From Rapana venosa (lineage: Eukaryota > Mollusca > Gastropoda > Neogastropoda > Muricidae): 64,000 bases of DNA. The DNA lies in the NCBI GenBank assembly GCA_028751875.1, contig CM054145.1, positions 45,003,754 to 45,067,753 of the forward strand, read 5' to 3'. The position numbers and the translations under genes are program-made. The notes under the pieces are model-generated. The model worked only from the letters and a program-made list of their open reading frames with translations, was not told the origin of the DNA and did no database searches. Positions within the stretch are counted from its first letter, which is position 1. The number at the start of each line of letters is the position of its first letter. This document shows positions 34,001-45,194 of this stretch, piece by piece.

Positions 34001-37000
34001 TTCATTGCCATTTGTCACTGCCCTCCCCCCAAAAACAAAGCAACAACAAAACAAACAAAACAAGTCCACACACAAACCCCCCTCCTAAACTAACCAAGAA
34101 ACTTAAAATTTCCTATCATCATTATTTTGTGACCTTTTATTTTATTTTGTGTTTGTTCCTCGGCTACAAGTCTGAGGTTCACCAACAGTGAGATTATGCA
34201 CATATGTTTATAGCCACTTTTGCCCACCACGAAGGTAGCAGCATTCTGACTTCAGGGGTGCATGCTGCATATATGTTCATGTTTCTGTAACCCATCAAAC
34301 ACCGATAGGAATTACGGAAACTTAAATGTGCATACTTGATCTTCTGAATATGTATATACACAAAGGGAACAAAGACACTGGCAGGTTTGCAACTGAAGTT
34401 GACCTGAAAGATTGTAAAAATGCCCACCCTCAATTTACCAGACGCTGCCAAGATTCGAACTCATGACTTCATGGACCCATAGGATTGAAGTCGAATGGTC
34501 TTAACCACTCGGCTATTGCTTCTGTCATGGACCCATGTATAAGTAACTATACTGCACTGTACTTGAAATTAAACCCCCAAAAAACAAAAAACAACAACAA
34601 CTAAAGAACATAAACACCACACACACACTCACACACATATACACACACATACAACACACACAATTTCAAAACTGACACACATAATACAAACTTTTTTCTT
34701 CTAAACAGTTGACATGAATAAAATTTAATATGCCCTACTTTAACTCTTGAGCCCCCAAGACAAAAAAACCAACACAGAAAGAGGCACTCAAAATTATGCA
34801 TACAGGCAAACATACATGTAAACATACAAAAGACTTGCCCAAACTACAAAAAAACTTGGCAAAAAGAATTTCTTGATAAAACTCCTAAAAACAAGGCAGT
34901 CATAAAGCATGTAGAATTCTTCCAGAAAGTACCTTATTAACAAAAACTAAAATACATATATCAAACTACCATACCAAATTGTAGCTTAACATTGATTCAC
35001 ACAACCATGCAAAAGAGAAGGGAAAAAAAAATCTCCATCCAATTTCATACTATCTTAAATTTCTCTTTGGCATTACACAACTTTCAGCTACATAAATTTG
35101 CTTAGCACATTCAGCCTACATCAGAAGAAGAAAACCTGCGACTGTAAACCCACCTCATCACTGTCATCTCCAAATGCCCGAGCCACAGCCGAGCTTTTCT
35201 TTATGGATGCTGTGGTAGTCACTTCTTTCTCTTTCACTTTGGTCTACAAAAGACATCATTTGGGTTAGGATGTATACCTTCTCAAAGAACATACACACAC
35301 ATCGTTAACCTATATACCTGAAGTTCTTGAAGAACACAAACACTGTCCGGGTCGGACTGTTCGTATCCCGTTTGGGCCCGAAATTTTTCCCCATCCATTA
35401 GACCATGAGTGGTGGTCTGGACGCTAGTCTTTTGGATGAGATGATAAACCGAGGTCCCGTGTGTTACACAAAATTTTCAGCGCATGTAAAAGAACCCATG
35501 GCAACAAGAGAGTTGTCCCTGGCAAAATTCTTAGAAAAAAGCCACTCTGATAGGGAAACAAATACAGTTGCAGACCAAAAGAAAAAAAGGGTGGTGCTGC
35601 TCTTGTGGCAACGCGCTCTCCCCGGGGAGAGCAGCCCAAATTTCACGCAGAGAAATCTCGTGACTTAAAGTGGTATAAAATAAAATAAAAATAAATAAAA
35701 AATTCACATGCCTTAATTTCCTACAGAACACACACACACTCTTAACATACATACCGTCTCAAACATACACATGCACTTTTCATGTAATACCTCCCCTACA
35801 AACATTCACAAAGTACACATACACACCTCCTCTATCAAGATATACACACACACACTGTACAAATACACACCTCCTCTATGAACATATAATGATATATACA
35901 CACTATACACATACATACCTTCTCAAAGAACATACACAATTTTCACGTATCTCCTCTAAGAGCATACATAAAAACTGTACACATACATGTATACATTCTC
36001 AAAGAATGTATGCAAACACTGTACACATATATACCCTCTCATCCCACAGGCAGCTTTCAATAATCAGTGAGGATGAATCCACTTGCCAAAAAACAGACTC
36101 AATCCTATGGTTTATGCTGCCTTGAAGAATGCATAGAAAATCGACAGTTTACAAAGTACCATATCTGCAGAGAAATGCACAAAAATATGCAAATTTGTCA
36201 GGGAGTGACTGATCATTTTGACACAATCTCATAATGTGTAATTTTATAACAGCAACATTGAAAAGGGGAATAATAGTACACTGTAATTTTTTTGTTTGTT
36301 TTTTTTTGGGGGGGGGGGGATTAGGATAAACAAACATCTTACAAACAGAAATGGTGTAATAAAGCACTTTTCAAAATTACTGAAAATACCCATTCTCATG
36401 GTTGAAAATCACTCTTGCTATCATGAGAAATCTCAGTGTCAGACTGTCACTAATACTTAAACCACTGAATACATAAAAAATACTTGTAGCTAACTCTTTC
36501 TGATTTGATGAGATGTTTTCAAATTTCATAGCAGCAGCCACATACAATCATCATTTTGAATGGTGAGGGGGAAAAGTCATACATGGAAAGTAAACATTCA
36601 CAGAAAAAAGTTATGAGTAGAGACATATAGAAGCTAGATATGAAGAACTTGGGGCAACACTCACTATTCCCACATACTTATGTTGTTGTTGGCAAAATCA
36701 GTGATCCTTTACTTAAATTTATTGTAGACCTAGAGAAAACTGATGTTCTTTTTCTAGTCTCAAACAGTCAAAAGATGATTTACAATTAACTGTTAGTTGC
36801 AGTTATGGTTTTTTAGTGTTTGATTTCTTTCATTTTCCAGGTGAAGAATGCTTACTAACATAAACATAAAAAAAATGTTTAAAGAACCTAATTTCTTAAG
36901 GCAGTACTCTGCCTTTTGAAAAAAAAATTGTGGAGAGTAGGGAAAATCAATATAAACAAAATAAAATTTTATTTATAATAAAAAGAAAGAAAAAAAAAGA

Positions 37001-37789
37001 ACAGGGGAAGAGGAGAGACCTATCCTCTCCCCTTTATTCACCCCCCTCATCCTCCTCCTCCAAAAAAACCAAACCACCCCCCAAAAAAACCCAAACAAAA
37101 CAAACAACAACAAAACCAACCCCAAACAACAACAACAAGAACAACAAACAAACCCAAATTGTAACTACAAACAAAAAATATACCATTAAAAAAGAAAAGA
37201 GCAACACAAAACAGAAGAGCAACACTCACTTGAGAAGACAAGTTCATCTTTATTGGAGTTGGTTTCAACTTTGTGCTGGTAAACCCCATTGGCTTTTCCA
37301 TCTTTTTCACTGCCCCTGGCACTGCCCCACTGTCAGAACCATGTGAGGCAGAAGCAAACCCTTCTGTTTTGCCATCCTTTTTGCCGAAAGACATGGAGAA
37401 TTTTTTCTTTTCAGGGGGTTTGCCATCATCGCCCCCAGAATCCACGCTGGCATGAGGCCTCTTCTCTTTGTGTCCAGAGACTGATTCCTGTTTGCTTGTC
37501 TGAAACACACGAGAGATAAAATAAAAAAAGGTGACTAACTACTAAATGCACTTTTGCATGGATAACTCTGTGATAGGAGAAAATTTCTCCTATACACTGG
37601 TGGTTTTGGAGAACATTCTAATAGCCACTCTATGTCAAACAAGTTAACATGTACTGTATGCAAGCATGTATCCTCTCCTTTCTTATCATGTTTCCATAAC
37701 CCACCGAACACTGACATGAATTATGGGATCTTTAATGTGCAAATTTGATCTTCTGCATGTGCATACTATATATAGTGTACTACTATATT

Positions 37790-37828
<39 letters not shown>

Positions 37829-40372
37829 GGCATAAGGGCACTGGCAGATCTGCAATTGAAGTTGACATGGGTAATTGTAAAAATCTCCACCCTTAATTAA
37901 CCAAACGCTGCCAAGATTCGAACCCGTGATTTCATGGGCCTATGGAATTGAAGCCAACCTGTCATAACCTTCACCTTCACCTATCCCATGGTAGGCACCA
38001 CTGAAGATTTTGCAACCAGCTTTCTCCACTTCCCATGGTCCTCTGCTTTCCACTCTGCTATAACGTCAATCAATCAAGTATTATGAACTACTGATGACAA
38101 ATTTGGGTAAGATCCACATTTTTTTTCCCTCAACAGAAAAACTGACCACTACCGAGTTTAAACTGTAGAGTTCATGAATCAATCATATGTAAGCTTTTTT
38201 TCTGTGGGCAAAGGGGGAAAAATGCAGATATTGCTGACATTTTATGAGGCTTGTCTGGGGACTGCCACAGTCTTGAAAATTAAGTTCTGTCTAAACAAAA
38301 GCAATGCTCTGAAACCTAACATACTAATCTACTTTGACCCAGTGCTCATGTTACTTTTGCTTTCTTCACCCTAACACTATTAAGTGCAGATGCACAATCC
38401 ACTATCACAGGCAAGATCTGCTGTCTGCCTTATGATGTTGCTGGTCCTCCCAGTTTCAATCCCAACTTCTGTTGTGACCACTTGCCTTCTGCTCTTTATC
38501 TGGTTCCATTATGCAACAGACCAAATGCTTTGAGAAACTTGGAACACACATTCCTTTCAATATGTGACATAAAATATGTCTTCACAATTAAAGCCAGGGA
38601 GGAATAAAAAAACTCAGAAGCCCACAACTAAGTGAGCTGTACTTACATCAAGTTTGACAACAAAAGCTCATTTTTAGTGCTTACAGCCTTTTCAAGTTCA
38701 AAGTCTGGATTGCATTCAGAACAGGTTTTTAGATTCAGTGTGGCCTGTTTGGATAACTCACAAGTTCTCTGATCTATAATCCTTACTGACACCACTTGAT
38801 ATTCAGAACTGAACAAACAGCTATCAAAGAAGAAACAGAGAGAGTTAACAATTCTTGTTGAGACTACCCCGATCATTTCTGAAATCAGGTCTGATCCTCT
38901 TTCCTCTGACTCAATATGATTTGTTCCATTATGCAACAGAGCAAATGCAAATTTAAGTATAAATTGATGTGTCACTTTGACCAACTATTAACTTCAGCTT
39001 TGATTTGATTTCAGCAGTAATTTGAGTAAAATACCTATGGTAGTATGTGTCTGTCACCTTGATACCTTGGTCATCTTCATTTAAACAGCAAAGTATAATT
39101 CATGTGTCTATCACAGTGATCAAAACATTAATTATCAGTAAAGTATACTATAATTCATGTGTCTATCACAGTGATCAAAACATTAATTCATCTTCAATAA
39201 AGTATCTATGTCTCTGTCACCTGGATCAAATAGTATCTTCATCTTCAGTAAAGTGTTTCTGTGTCACCTTGATCAAATATCTTGATCTTCAGTAAAGTAT
39301 TCATGAGTCACTTTCATGAAATATTGTCCTCAGACAAGGACATTTCTTTTATCTGTAAAATAACCATTGCTTTCTGCCAGTATCATCTTGAAAAAAAAAA
39401 AAGCCTGTTTCAGTAATATCTATGATTTGTTAATGCTGTTTTGTTTTTTTTGTTTGGGGTTTGTTGTTGTTGTTGGTTGGTTTGTTTATTGTTGTTGTTT
39501 TTTTTGGGGGGGGTCTTTTGAAACTTTTTTGTTTGTTAATCATATTGTAATCTTTTGTAATTATCAAAGTCTGACCACTGTCAGTGAGTTAACTTAAGCA
39601 GGTCTTCCATCATTTTTCCATCAAATGCCAGCAAACAGTACTAGCCAATGTAGCTATTTGCAATTGTTCACAGAAAAAGAAAAAAAGCAAAGCCATAAAA
39701 CCCCTCAGCAACCAGTGTACTGAGGCAGCTCTTCTGCCTTCCTGTAGTTGTAAAGAAGAGTGGAATATAAACTGGCAACTCTGGCCTAGTAACACTTTGC
39801 TGGCACTTTAACGACCAGCCTCTCCTAACCAAATTGTTAAAACTTACATGCCATGATACCGTCTTTAATCAAGGAGCCAGACACTTTCAGAAACAATAAA
39901 TGTTTTTGACTTGGCTTGATTATATTTGAAGTACAAAACCACAAGAGCTTTTTAGTGGCATGCCACATTCATCTGGAACAATCTGCCTCTTTCTCCCCAT
40001 TGTGCACATTCTTTTTTTTTTTTGGAGCCACAAACTCATTTTGGGTAACATTCTCAATAAATCAGAAGACTAGCTATGGCTGGTGAGAGGGATGACAGGA
40101 GCATACCCAGCATGCACTCTGCTACCTGGAGAAGGACGACTGCCAGGTTCAACTTGCCCATGCACACTGCCTGATGAATTCAGTGCAGTGCCCCAATGAC
40201 TCCGCAAGGAGTTTAGGGAGAAGTTAAGTCAAATTAGTCAGCAGTAAGTTCATGAAAAGGAATACTGCTAATCAAGACTTTGCTTATTCAGCATTTCCTT
40301 TTAAATCTGTATTGTATGCACTTCTTTGCACGAGGCATGCATGGTTTGTGTGTATGTGTGTGTCTGTATGCC

Positions 40373-40418
<46 letters not shown>

Positions 40419-40983
40419 TGTGTGTGTGTTTTTGTGTGTGTAGAAAAAAGCCACTCTGATACAGTGGTAGGGAAACAACTACAGTTGCAGACAGGAAAAG
40501 AAAAAAAAAAATGGGTGGTGCTGCTCTTGTGGTGACACACTCTCCCTGGGAAAAACAGCCTGAATTTCACACAGAGAAATCTGCCATGACTTAAAGTGGA
40601 ATGAAAAGAAAATGAAATGTATGTGTGTGTGTGAGTGAGTGTGTGTACGCGCGCATCCATATGTCCATGTTACTGAGCGCATGTGTGCATGTGTGTGGCT
40701 GCAGGCACCCATATGGCAGCTCTGAATCAATTTTCCATAATCAAAATAAAACATGAAAAAATGCATCTATCTCATAAGTACTTTTCACCTGGATTATAAG
40801 TTTATAACAAATAAAATATTCTTCATAACCCTGTTCATCCTCAAGCCTATCAGTAGTATCACTGACCTGATTCTCACGAGATGAGGGTGAAGATGGAGAA
40901 CCAGATTCTTCATCATCATCGTATGACCAGCCATCAAGATATTGTTCAGATACCAGACATTTCACTTGTGTATCCACTGCCAT
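30911..40983 (-). CDS. PCNP: PEST proteolytic signal-containing nuclear protein, five exons, complete
   Basis: Small nuclear PEST protein; the vertebrate protein is reported as a ubiquitination target linked to cell-cycle control. Exons: 40983-40867, 37499-37230, 35243-35154, 33804-33752 and 31025-30911; 645 nt, 214 codons plus TGA, in phase, all GT-AG. The C-terminal third matches vertebrate PCNP: SSAVARAFGDDSDE, EEEMPAEARMRMRNIGR, ETPTAAGPNSFGKG, then a Lys-rich helix-like end. The middle is rich in Pro, Glu, Ser, Thr, Lys (HASVDSGGDDGKPPEKKKF), as expected for PEST regions and nuclear targeting. The N-terminal exon is acidic (SYDDDEESGSPSSPSS) and does not resemble the vertebrate N-terminus. 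It is longer than the human protein (about 178 aa). The start at 40983 (ACCATGG) has the best context; in-frame ATGs at 41019 and 41007 would add 12 or 8 residues. Identification is secure from exons 3-5. Confidence 0.9.
31850..32030 (+). repeat. tRNA-headed SINE with tail B
   Basis: Head GGGATGGTTAGAGTGTTGG; tail ATCTCGCCATTGATGAACC and GAGCTCTAGCCAAG. In PCNP intron 4, antisense to the gene. Confidence 0.55.
32345..32520 (-). repeat. Chimeric SINE fragment, core joined to tail B
   Basis: Plus strand shows CTTGGCTAGAGCACTGAGG and TTCACCAATAGTGAGA, then GTGTGCAGGATATTCTGTG and TAGTCTTATCTGAAAAACTT from a diverged core. Confidence 0.55.
33752..33804 (-). CDS. PCNP: PCNP coding exon 4
   Basis: 53 nt encoding SEEEMPAEARMRMRNIG plus two bases of Arg. 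Almost the same as the vertebrate motif. Acceptor TTGCAG, donor GTGAAG. Confidence 0.92.
34145..34530 (-). repeat. Full chimeric SINE: tRNA head, body D, tail B
   Basis: On the minus strand: AGCCGAGTGGTTAAGACC (A-box), GAGTTCGAATCTTGG (B-box), body D (CCAGTGTCTTTGTTCCC, CAGAAGATCAAGTATGC), then GAAGTCAGAATGCTGCTACC and tail B (AATCTCACTGTTGGTGAACC, GTAGCCGAGGAAC). In PCNP intron 3. Confidence 0.75.
35154..35243 (-). CDS. PCNP: PCNP coding exon 3
   Basis: 30 codons, TKVKEKEVTTTASIKKSSAV then ARAFGDDSDE, matching the conserved acidic AAFNEDEDSE region of the vertebrate protein. Acceptor TTTGTAG, donor GTGGGT. Confidence 0.88.
35262..36035. repeat. Minisatellite in PCNP intron 2, interrupted by a SINE
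   Basis: Diverged units of about 45-50 bp with TACCTTCTCAAAGAACATAC, CACACACTGTACACATA and CTCCTCTA run from 35700 to 36035. One similar unit at 35266-35310 lies beyond the SINE at 35375-35690. That outlier starts about 20 bp from the PCNP exon 3 acceptor. Confidence 0.6.
35375..35690 (+). repeat. SINE family E, near full length
   Basis: TTTTGGATGAGATGATAAACC, split as TTTTGGATGAG and ATGATAAACC, then GAGGTCCCGTGTG, GTAAAAGAACCCATGGCAAC, AAAAGCCACTCTGATAGGG, CTCTCCCCGGGGAGAGCAGC and CACGCAGAGAAATCTCG. I recognise this core from gastropod genomes, one reason for the organism call. The GATGAG..ATAAACCGAGG block resembles the family A core. Confidence 0.78.
37020..37190. repeat. A/C-rich low-complexity tract
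   Basis: CCAAACCACC and AACAACAAC words with almost no T or G, just downstream of PCNP exon 2 in gene direction. It resembles the tract at 5.5-6.1 kb. Confidence 0.6.
37230..37499 (-). CDS. PCNP: PCNP coding exon 2
   Basis: 90 codons, Lys/Ser/Gly-rich with KKKFSMSFGKKDG and TSTKLKPTPIKMNL. The FSMSFG motif parallels FGFAIG of vertebrate PCNP. Acceptor TTTCAG, donor GTGAGT. Confidence 0.82.
37675..38065 (-). repeat. SINE body D plus a repeat shared with NOP56 intron 5
   Basis: Body D on the minus strand (TTCGAATCTTGGCAGCG, GCAGAAGATCAAATTTGC), split by a (CA)n. 37965-38065 (minus strand ATGGGATAGGTGAAGG, GAAAGCAGAGGACC, AGCTGGTTGCAAAAT) matches 54335-54425 on the plus strand. Confidence 0.6.
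39040..39320. repeat. Diverged minisatellite, PCNP intron 1
   Basis: About five units of 45-65 bp, each with a TGTGTCTATCAC or CTGTCACCTTGATC start and an ATCTTCAGTAAAGTAT end. Confidence 0.75.
40370..40440. repeat. (GT)n microsatellite
   Basis: About 40 bp of GT with flanking GTTT; directly precedes a SINE E fragment. Confidence 0.9.
40438..40615 (+). repeat. SINE family E, 3' part
   Basis: AGAAAAAAGCCACTCTGATA, GGTGGTGCTGCTCTTGTGG and CACACAGAGAAATCTGCC match the element at 35.4 kb. Confidence 0.7.
40867..40983 (-). CDS. PCNP: PCNP coding exon 1
   Basis: 39 codons, MAVDTQVKCLVSEQYLDGW then an acidic-serine stretch. Donor GTCAGT. The start has a strong ACCATGG context. The assignment to PCNP rests on phase and position rather than similarity. 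Confidence 0.7.
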
Positions 40984-41307
40984 GGTCACTCGTCCTTCTG
41001 TGCACATGGCCACAAACACACAATATCAAGAATTACGCACATGTCATATATATAGATAAAATACATTAATATCTTATTTATATATACACACAAATGATGT
41101 AATTTGTCTATCAGTCATATGAACAAAATAAATAATAATTTTCCGAATACTAAGCAAAATGAAGTTATGGATTCATTTAACACAGGTCTTAACTTGATAT
41201 TCAGCGCGTTAACTTGCCAAGTTTGTCCTGCAATTCCGTGACATTTAACATATTTGACGTGTTTTTCTCACATGGTGTAAATATGGCTCGATGATACCGT
41301 CACTTTG

Positions 41308-41339
41308 ATTGGCCTTTGATGGAACTGTACTTAACCAAT
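41308..41339. promoter_or_regulatory. Opposed CCAAT boxes upstream of PCNP
   Basis: ATTGG at 41308-41312 and CCAAT at 41335-41339 lie back to back, about 325 bp upstream of the PCNP start. The layout fits a divergent promoter; no transcription start is known. Confidence 0.3.
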
Positions 41340-41635
41340 CATAGAGCTTGATACACCGTTGAATTCAGCAAAGACTGGCCTTTCGAGTGCACCATTATTG
41401 TCTATGTTTACTTTGCCCGATGTTTCATATCGTGGACTGAAAGTGGGCTAACTTGAACTCGCACTTAAAACTTTCGATTTTAATTGATTTAAGCTTTTCG
41501 GATCTCCTAAAAAAGTAAACCGAATTAAAGCTGGAAATATGCTCTTCTATTCTGACCTATTTTTAAGTTGATGTAGTGCAATCAGCACGTCGTATATAAT
41601 GATTTTCTATCCATACCAATTCACTCGCTCGGCTA

Positions 41636-41692
41636 ATGGCGGCTAGCAGTACGTCGGGCAGTGAAACGCGCTTCCATTTTTGTGAAAGAGTG
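41636..41692 (+). CDS. Possible first exon of a divergent gene
   Basis: ATG reading MAASSTSGSETRFHFCER, in a locally CpG-bearing stretch 650 bp from the PCNP start and pointing away from it. A possible donor (GTGGGT) follows at about 41691. No downstream exon is visible before LINE sequence at 42.1 kb. Unrecognised. Confidence 0.2.
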
Positions 41693-42104
41693 GGTGTATT
41701 TGTAATTGTTTTGTTGTCACACCATGGCATACAAACACAAACGAACAACTCAGAACACATAAGTAAACATCAATGTTTATTTTTTTCATAATTTTTATCC
41801 CCATTATTTAGATAGTTCCCAAGATCTGGCCTGTCAAAAACATGCATTTTCCCCCCTCAGTGCTACTTTCCCGCCGGCTGAAAGAAGGGCTGCTGGTATC
41901 TACTATCACACATACATACACAAATGGCACAGAGCAAACCTACAGAAAAAAAAAAATTCAAGCAGTGGAAATGCAAAACAAAAGGGAAAAAATAGCATCT
42001 TCTTTTTGGACAAACTGACAAATGAGGCAGTATAGAACATCATCAGACAGACCCCAGTTCACAATTAAAACTTCCTTACTATTTTAACAAAAGAAAACGA
42101 GTGG

Positions 42105-42960
42105 TAACACTAGTATGGTCATGTAACAAGACCAGACATCCTTTCAAAAATCATCCTGCAAGCTACAGCACAGGGAGGTACAGAAAGAGGCAGGTGGAAA
42201 CTGAAATGGGTGACAACATCAGTGAATGGACTCAAGAGAGCTTTTCTGAGATCTAAGCATTGGCACCCCCCGTGGGTCTCCCGGGGTATGCTTGCAAAGC
42301 GAGCATTGCAAGAATAGGAACCCTGCCCGCCATCCAGGCATGTCGTAAAAGGCGACTAAGGAGGCACCTTTCCCCCTAGGTAAAGGGGGTTGGACACAGG
42401 GCTAACAACCCTGCTCCGTAAAAAAATCTCCTGTTACGGAAACCTTAAACAGCTTAACTCATGCCAACTCAGTCTTTGGGAGATCTGGGGATCCTTCAAG
42501 GAAACCTATGACGCACTGCAGCCAAACCCGTCAGGAAGCTGCAGGGCTGACGACCCCTCATCAACCGGAGACGCCCCTGATGAAGTCCAAGTAAGGCGGC
42601 GAAAGTGGCGTTGGGTCGGCCACACCCTACGGAAGGAGCCTTGCAACATCACCAGACAAGCGCTCGAGTGGAACCCGCAGGGGAAAAGGAAGAGAGGGCG
42701 CTCCAAACAGACCTGGAGGAGAAGCCTGCATAGTGAGCTGAGAGACTCCAGCCTGACATGGGAAGAGGCCAAGACCCTTGCCAGAGACAGGAGAAGGTGG
42801 AGGGACGCTGTTGAGGCCCTATGCTCCGCTAGGAGCTATAAGGAATAAGAAGAAGAAGAAGCATTGGCACACAATTGCCACAAATAAAGAAAGCTGGTAT
42901 GTTTGTTAGTGCAACGCCCCCACACCTAATTTTGGTGAAGGGACGGGTGTAGCATAAAAT
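42105..42960 (+). pseudogene. 3' end of an old LINE, host of a nested insertion
   Basis: 42112-42266 reads YGHVTRPDILSKIILQATAQ and ERGRWKLKWVTTSVNG through SKHWH. It continues at 42871 as TIATNKESW. The pattern (GHV.R, Ile-Leu-Gln, Gly-Arg-rich, Trp) is the C-terminal segment of RTE-like LINEs. The frame is open but interrupted by the insertion at 42267-42860. Confidence 0.6.
42267..42860 (+). mobile_element. Internally deleted LINE with 10-bp target duplication
   Basis: GCATTGGCAC flanks it (42257-42266 and 42861-42870). The 5' part (CCCGCCATCCAGGCATGTCG, GGGCTAACAACCCTGCTCC) resembles a LINE 5' leader. The 3' part encodes a LINE C-terminus: RRRKWRWVGHTLRKEPCNIT, GKRKRGRSKQTWRRSLHSEL, LARDRRRWRDAVEAL. 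An (AAG)n tail follows. Everything between is missing, so it behaves like a non-autonomous derivative. Confidence 0.82.
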
Positions 42961-44261
42961 ACCTGAGACAGGTTGTTCCTGCAGCGGCATGCTAGTTTGC
43001 TACCAAAGAAGATAGGGCCAGCTCCCAGTTTCCACTATTACGAACAGCCATGGCAGGTTGTTGTTGCTCTGACTCAGGAGACTCTGCTATAAGCAAGACC
43101 TCCAAGGTCGCAAAGTTCTGCATCCACTAGCAAGTTCCTATGGAAGTTTTCCATAAAAACAAAATCACCAGCACTGCCATAGGGGGCAGATGGCTTTCAA
43201 GTTCAACAGTCATCACCAGACCAGCCACAACTTCACTGATTCAGGATCACAGATGTTCTTCTGTGAGAAATTTGCCAGGACGGCTAGATAACTGGAGAGA
43301 CATGGAGAAAAAACCAGGTCCCTAAGCCATGGTCCCAAACACTGGAAATCAGCATTGACCTGTCAAGCACCTAGTCAGTTAGGCCCCAGGTGGCCTTTCT
43401 GGAACTAATTTCTGAAGATAGCAGCCTTATAGATCCGTGATTTTAACAATATCAGCTATTTTCGTTTTCTACTGATGCTGCTGGTAAAGCCTAACTAAAG
43501 GTGGAGGTGCTGGCAACATTATTTCTACAACTGATGGTGCAACATAGCGCTATCCCCCCCACCTCCCAGTCTTAGAACTTAGAACTAATAGAAGTGACCA
43601 AATAAACAATTCCACAGGAAGATTTCATGAATGTTGACTTTGCGGCTTTTCCTGTGGCATAAGTGAAACCAGCATTTGGGGTTCTGAGTGATATAATGTC
43701 ATCATTCCTCTTTTGCCTGTTCAGTGCTCGACATTGAGGACTCAGCCTGAGTGCAATATGGATTAAAATTGATCAATGAATAATTAGGCCTATGCTGTCT
43801 TCATGTGCTCTTTTACACCAAAGTGACAACAAAATCAAAAATGGGTTTACCTCAAACATTATGTTAGTCATTCGAACGGTTAATTTCCTCTTTAATTTTC
43901 TATTCATTTTGCTTAAAGATTACGAAGTAAATGATACAACTACAAGCCTATGATTCTGAACAGAGGATCTAGATCTCTAGATTGTGGAAGTATTAACTAC
44001 TAGGCCTACTTAGTATGTTATATACGTTGTTAAATCCATTCACTGGAATAGACAATGCCATTTGGAGTCTTAATAAATATATAGATTGTATGGAAAATAG
44101 ATATAAAACTTGCAATTATATTTTTCACATCATTCAAACACTATTTGACCAAAGAATAATATTATTCAATACGATTATGTGGCTGATTTACCTTTCTCCG
44201 CCATTTTATGTAGGGGAAGTTACTGTTGTTGCTAAGGCCGCAGTCCACCTTCTTCTTCTTC
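42961..44261. other. Intergenic, no recognised gene
   Basis: 42960-43430 has moderate GC and may be older repeat sequence I cannot name. 43430-44261 is AT-rich with nothing evident. Confidence 0.5.
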
Positions 44262-44592
44262 TTCGTTGAACGCTCAGACAGCAACTATTGTTGTCTGTTA
44301 TATGAGCGAAAATGTGTCACGCTGCCGTTAAGCGCCTGACAAGTCAGGCCCAGCGCATCCGACTTCGGCACAAGAGAGAATAGTTACCTTTAAAGTTCTC
44401 TCTAGAAAAAAGGCAGGAGAATGGACCAAGAAGGCAGAAAATAGACAAGAAGGAGGTGATAGGAAGAAAAGGAACAAGGCAGAAATAAAGAGAGTGATAG
44501 AAAAGAGGAAATTTCTAGCACATAATTTCCAGAATGTGGGGATGCTATTTATGCTGATAGGCCCTTGGCATTCCTGGGGGAGCATCACCTTT
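44262..44592 (+). repeat. Repeat C, near full length
   Basis: AACGCTCAGACAGCAACTAT, TATATGAGCGAAAATG, TGACAAGTCAGGCCCAGCG, AGAATGGACCAAGAAGGCAG, AATTTCCAGAATGTGGGGAT. A second copy at 48270 and a third at 61165 keep the same length, about 330 bp. Confidence 0.78.
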
Positions 44593-45097
44593 TAACATAT
44601 TTTTTGCCAAAAGAAAAAAAAATTTAAACAGATTACATGCATTACTTTCTCCAGCCAATTTAAAGTGGGAGTTATAGTGTTGCTTACCGCCTCCCCTTTC
44701 TAGTTATTATTTTTTTGTAGAAAAAGAATATGATTGGACTTCAGATATGAATTACATTGCTACCATCATAATAATTTCCTTAATATGTATTGCATTAAAT
44801 GTCATCCTCTCTTATGTTATAATATTATTTAGAGACATTAAAAAATGGGCATCTGGCCCTTCAACTGTTATTTTACATGCCTAGTACTTTATTGTTTTAT
44901 AATATTTTTTATTTTGCTTCGTTAACTTCATCTCTTTTTTTTTTTTTTTTTTTTAAGCATTAAAACAGATTAGACACTCTATCGTAACTGTCGTTTTTTG
45001 GTGGTCGTGTGACTTTTGTTTTTATAGTTGTGTTTTTTTTTGTTTCTGTCTGTTGATTATTAATAGCTTTTGCATCGGCATTACACGTATTAGTTTT

Positions 45098-45098
45098 G

Positions 45099-45146
<48 letters not shown>

Positions 45147-45194
45147 TTGTGTTTGTTTTTTGTGTGCTCCTGTGTGTGTGTGTGTGTGTGTGTA
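45098..45194. repeat. (GT)n microsatellite
   Basis: Two GT blocks split by GATTGTGTTTG. The stretch 44593-45097 is AT-rich with a poly-T at 44936-44954. Confidence 0.9.
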
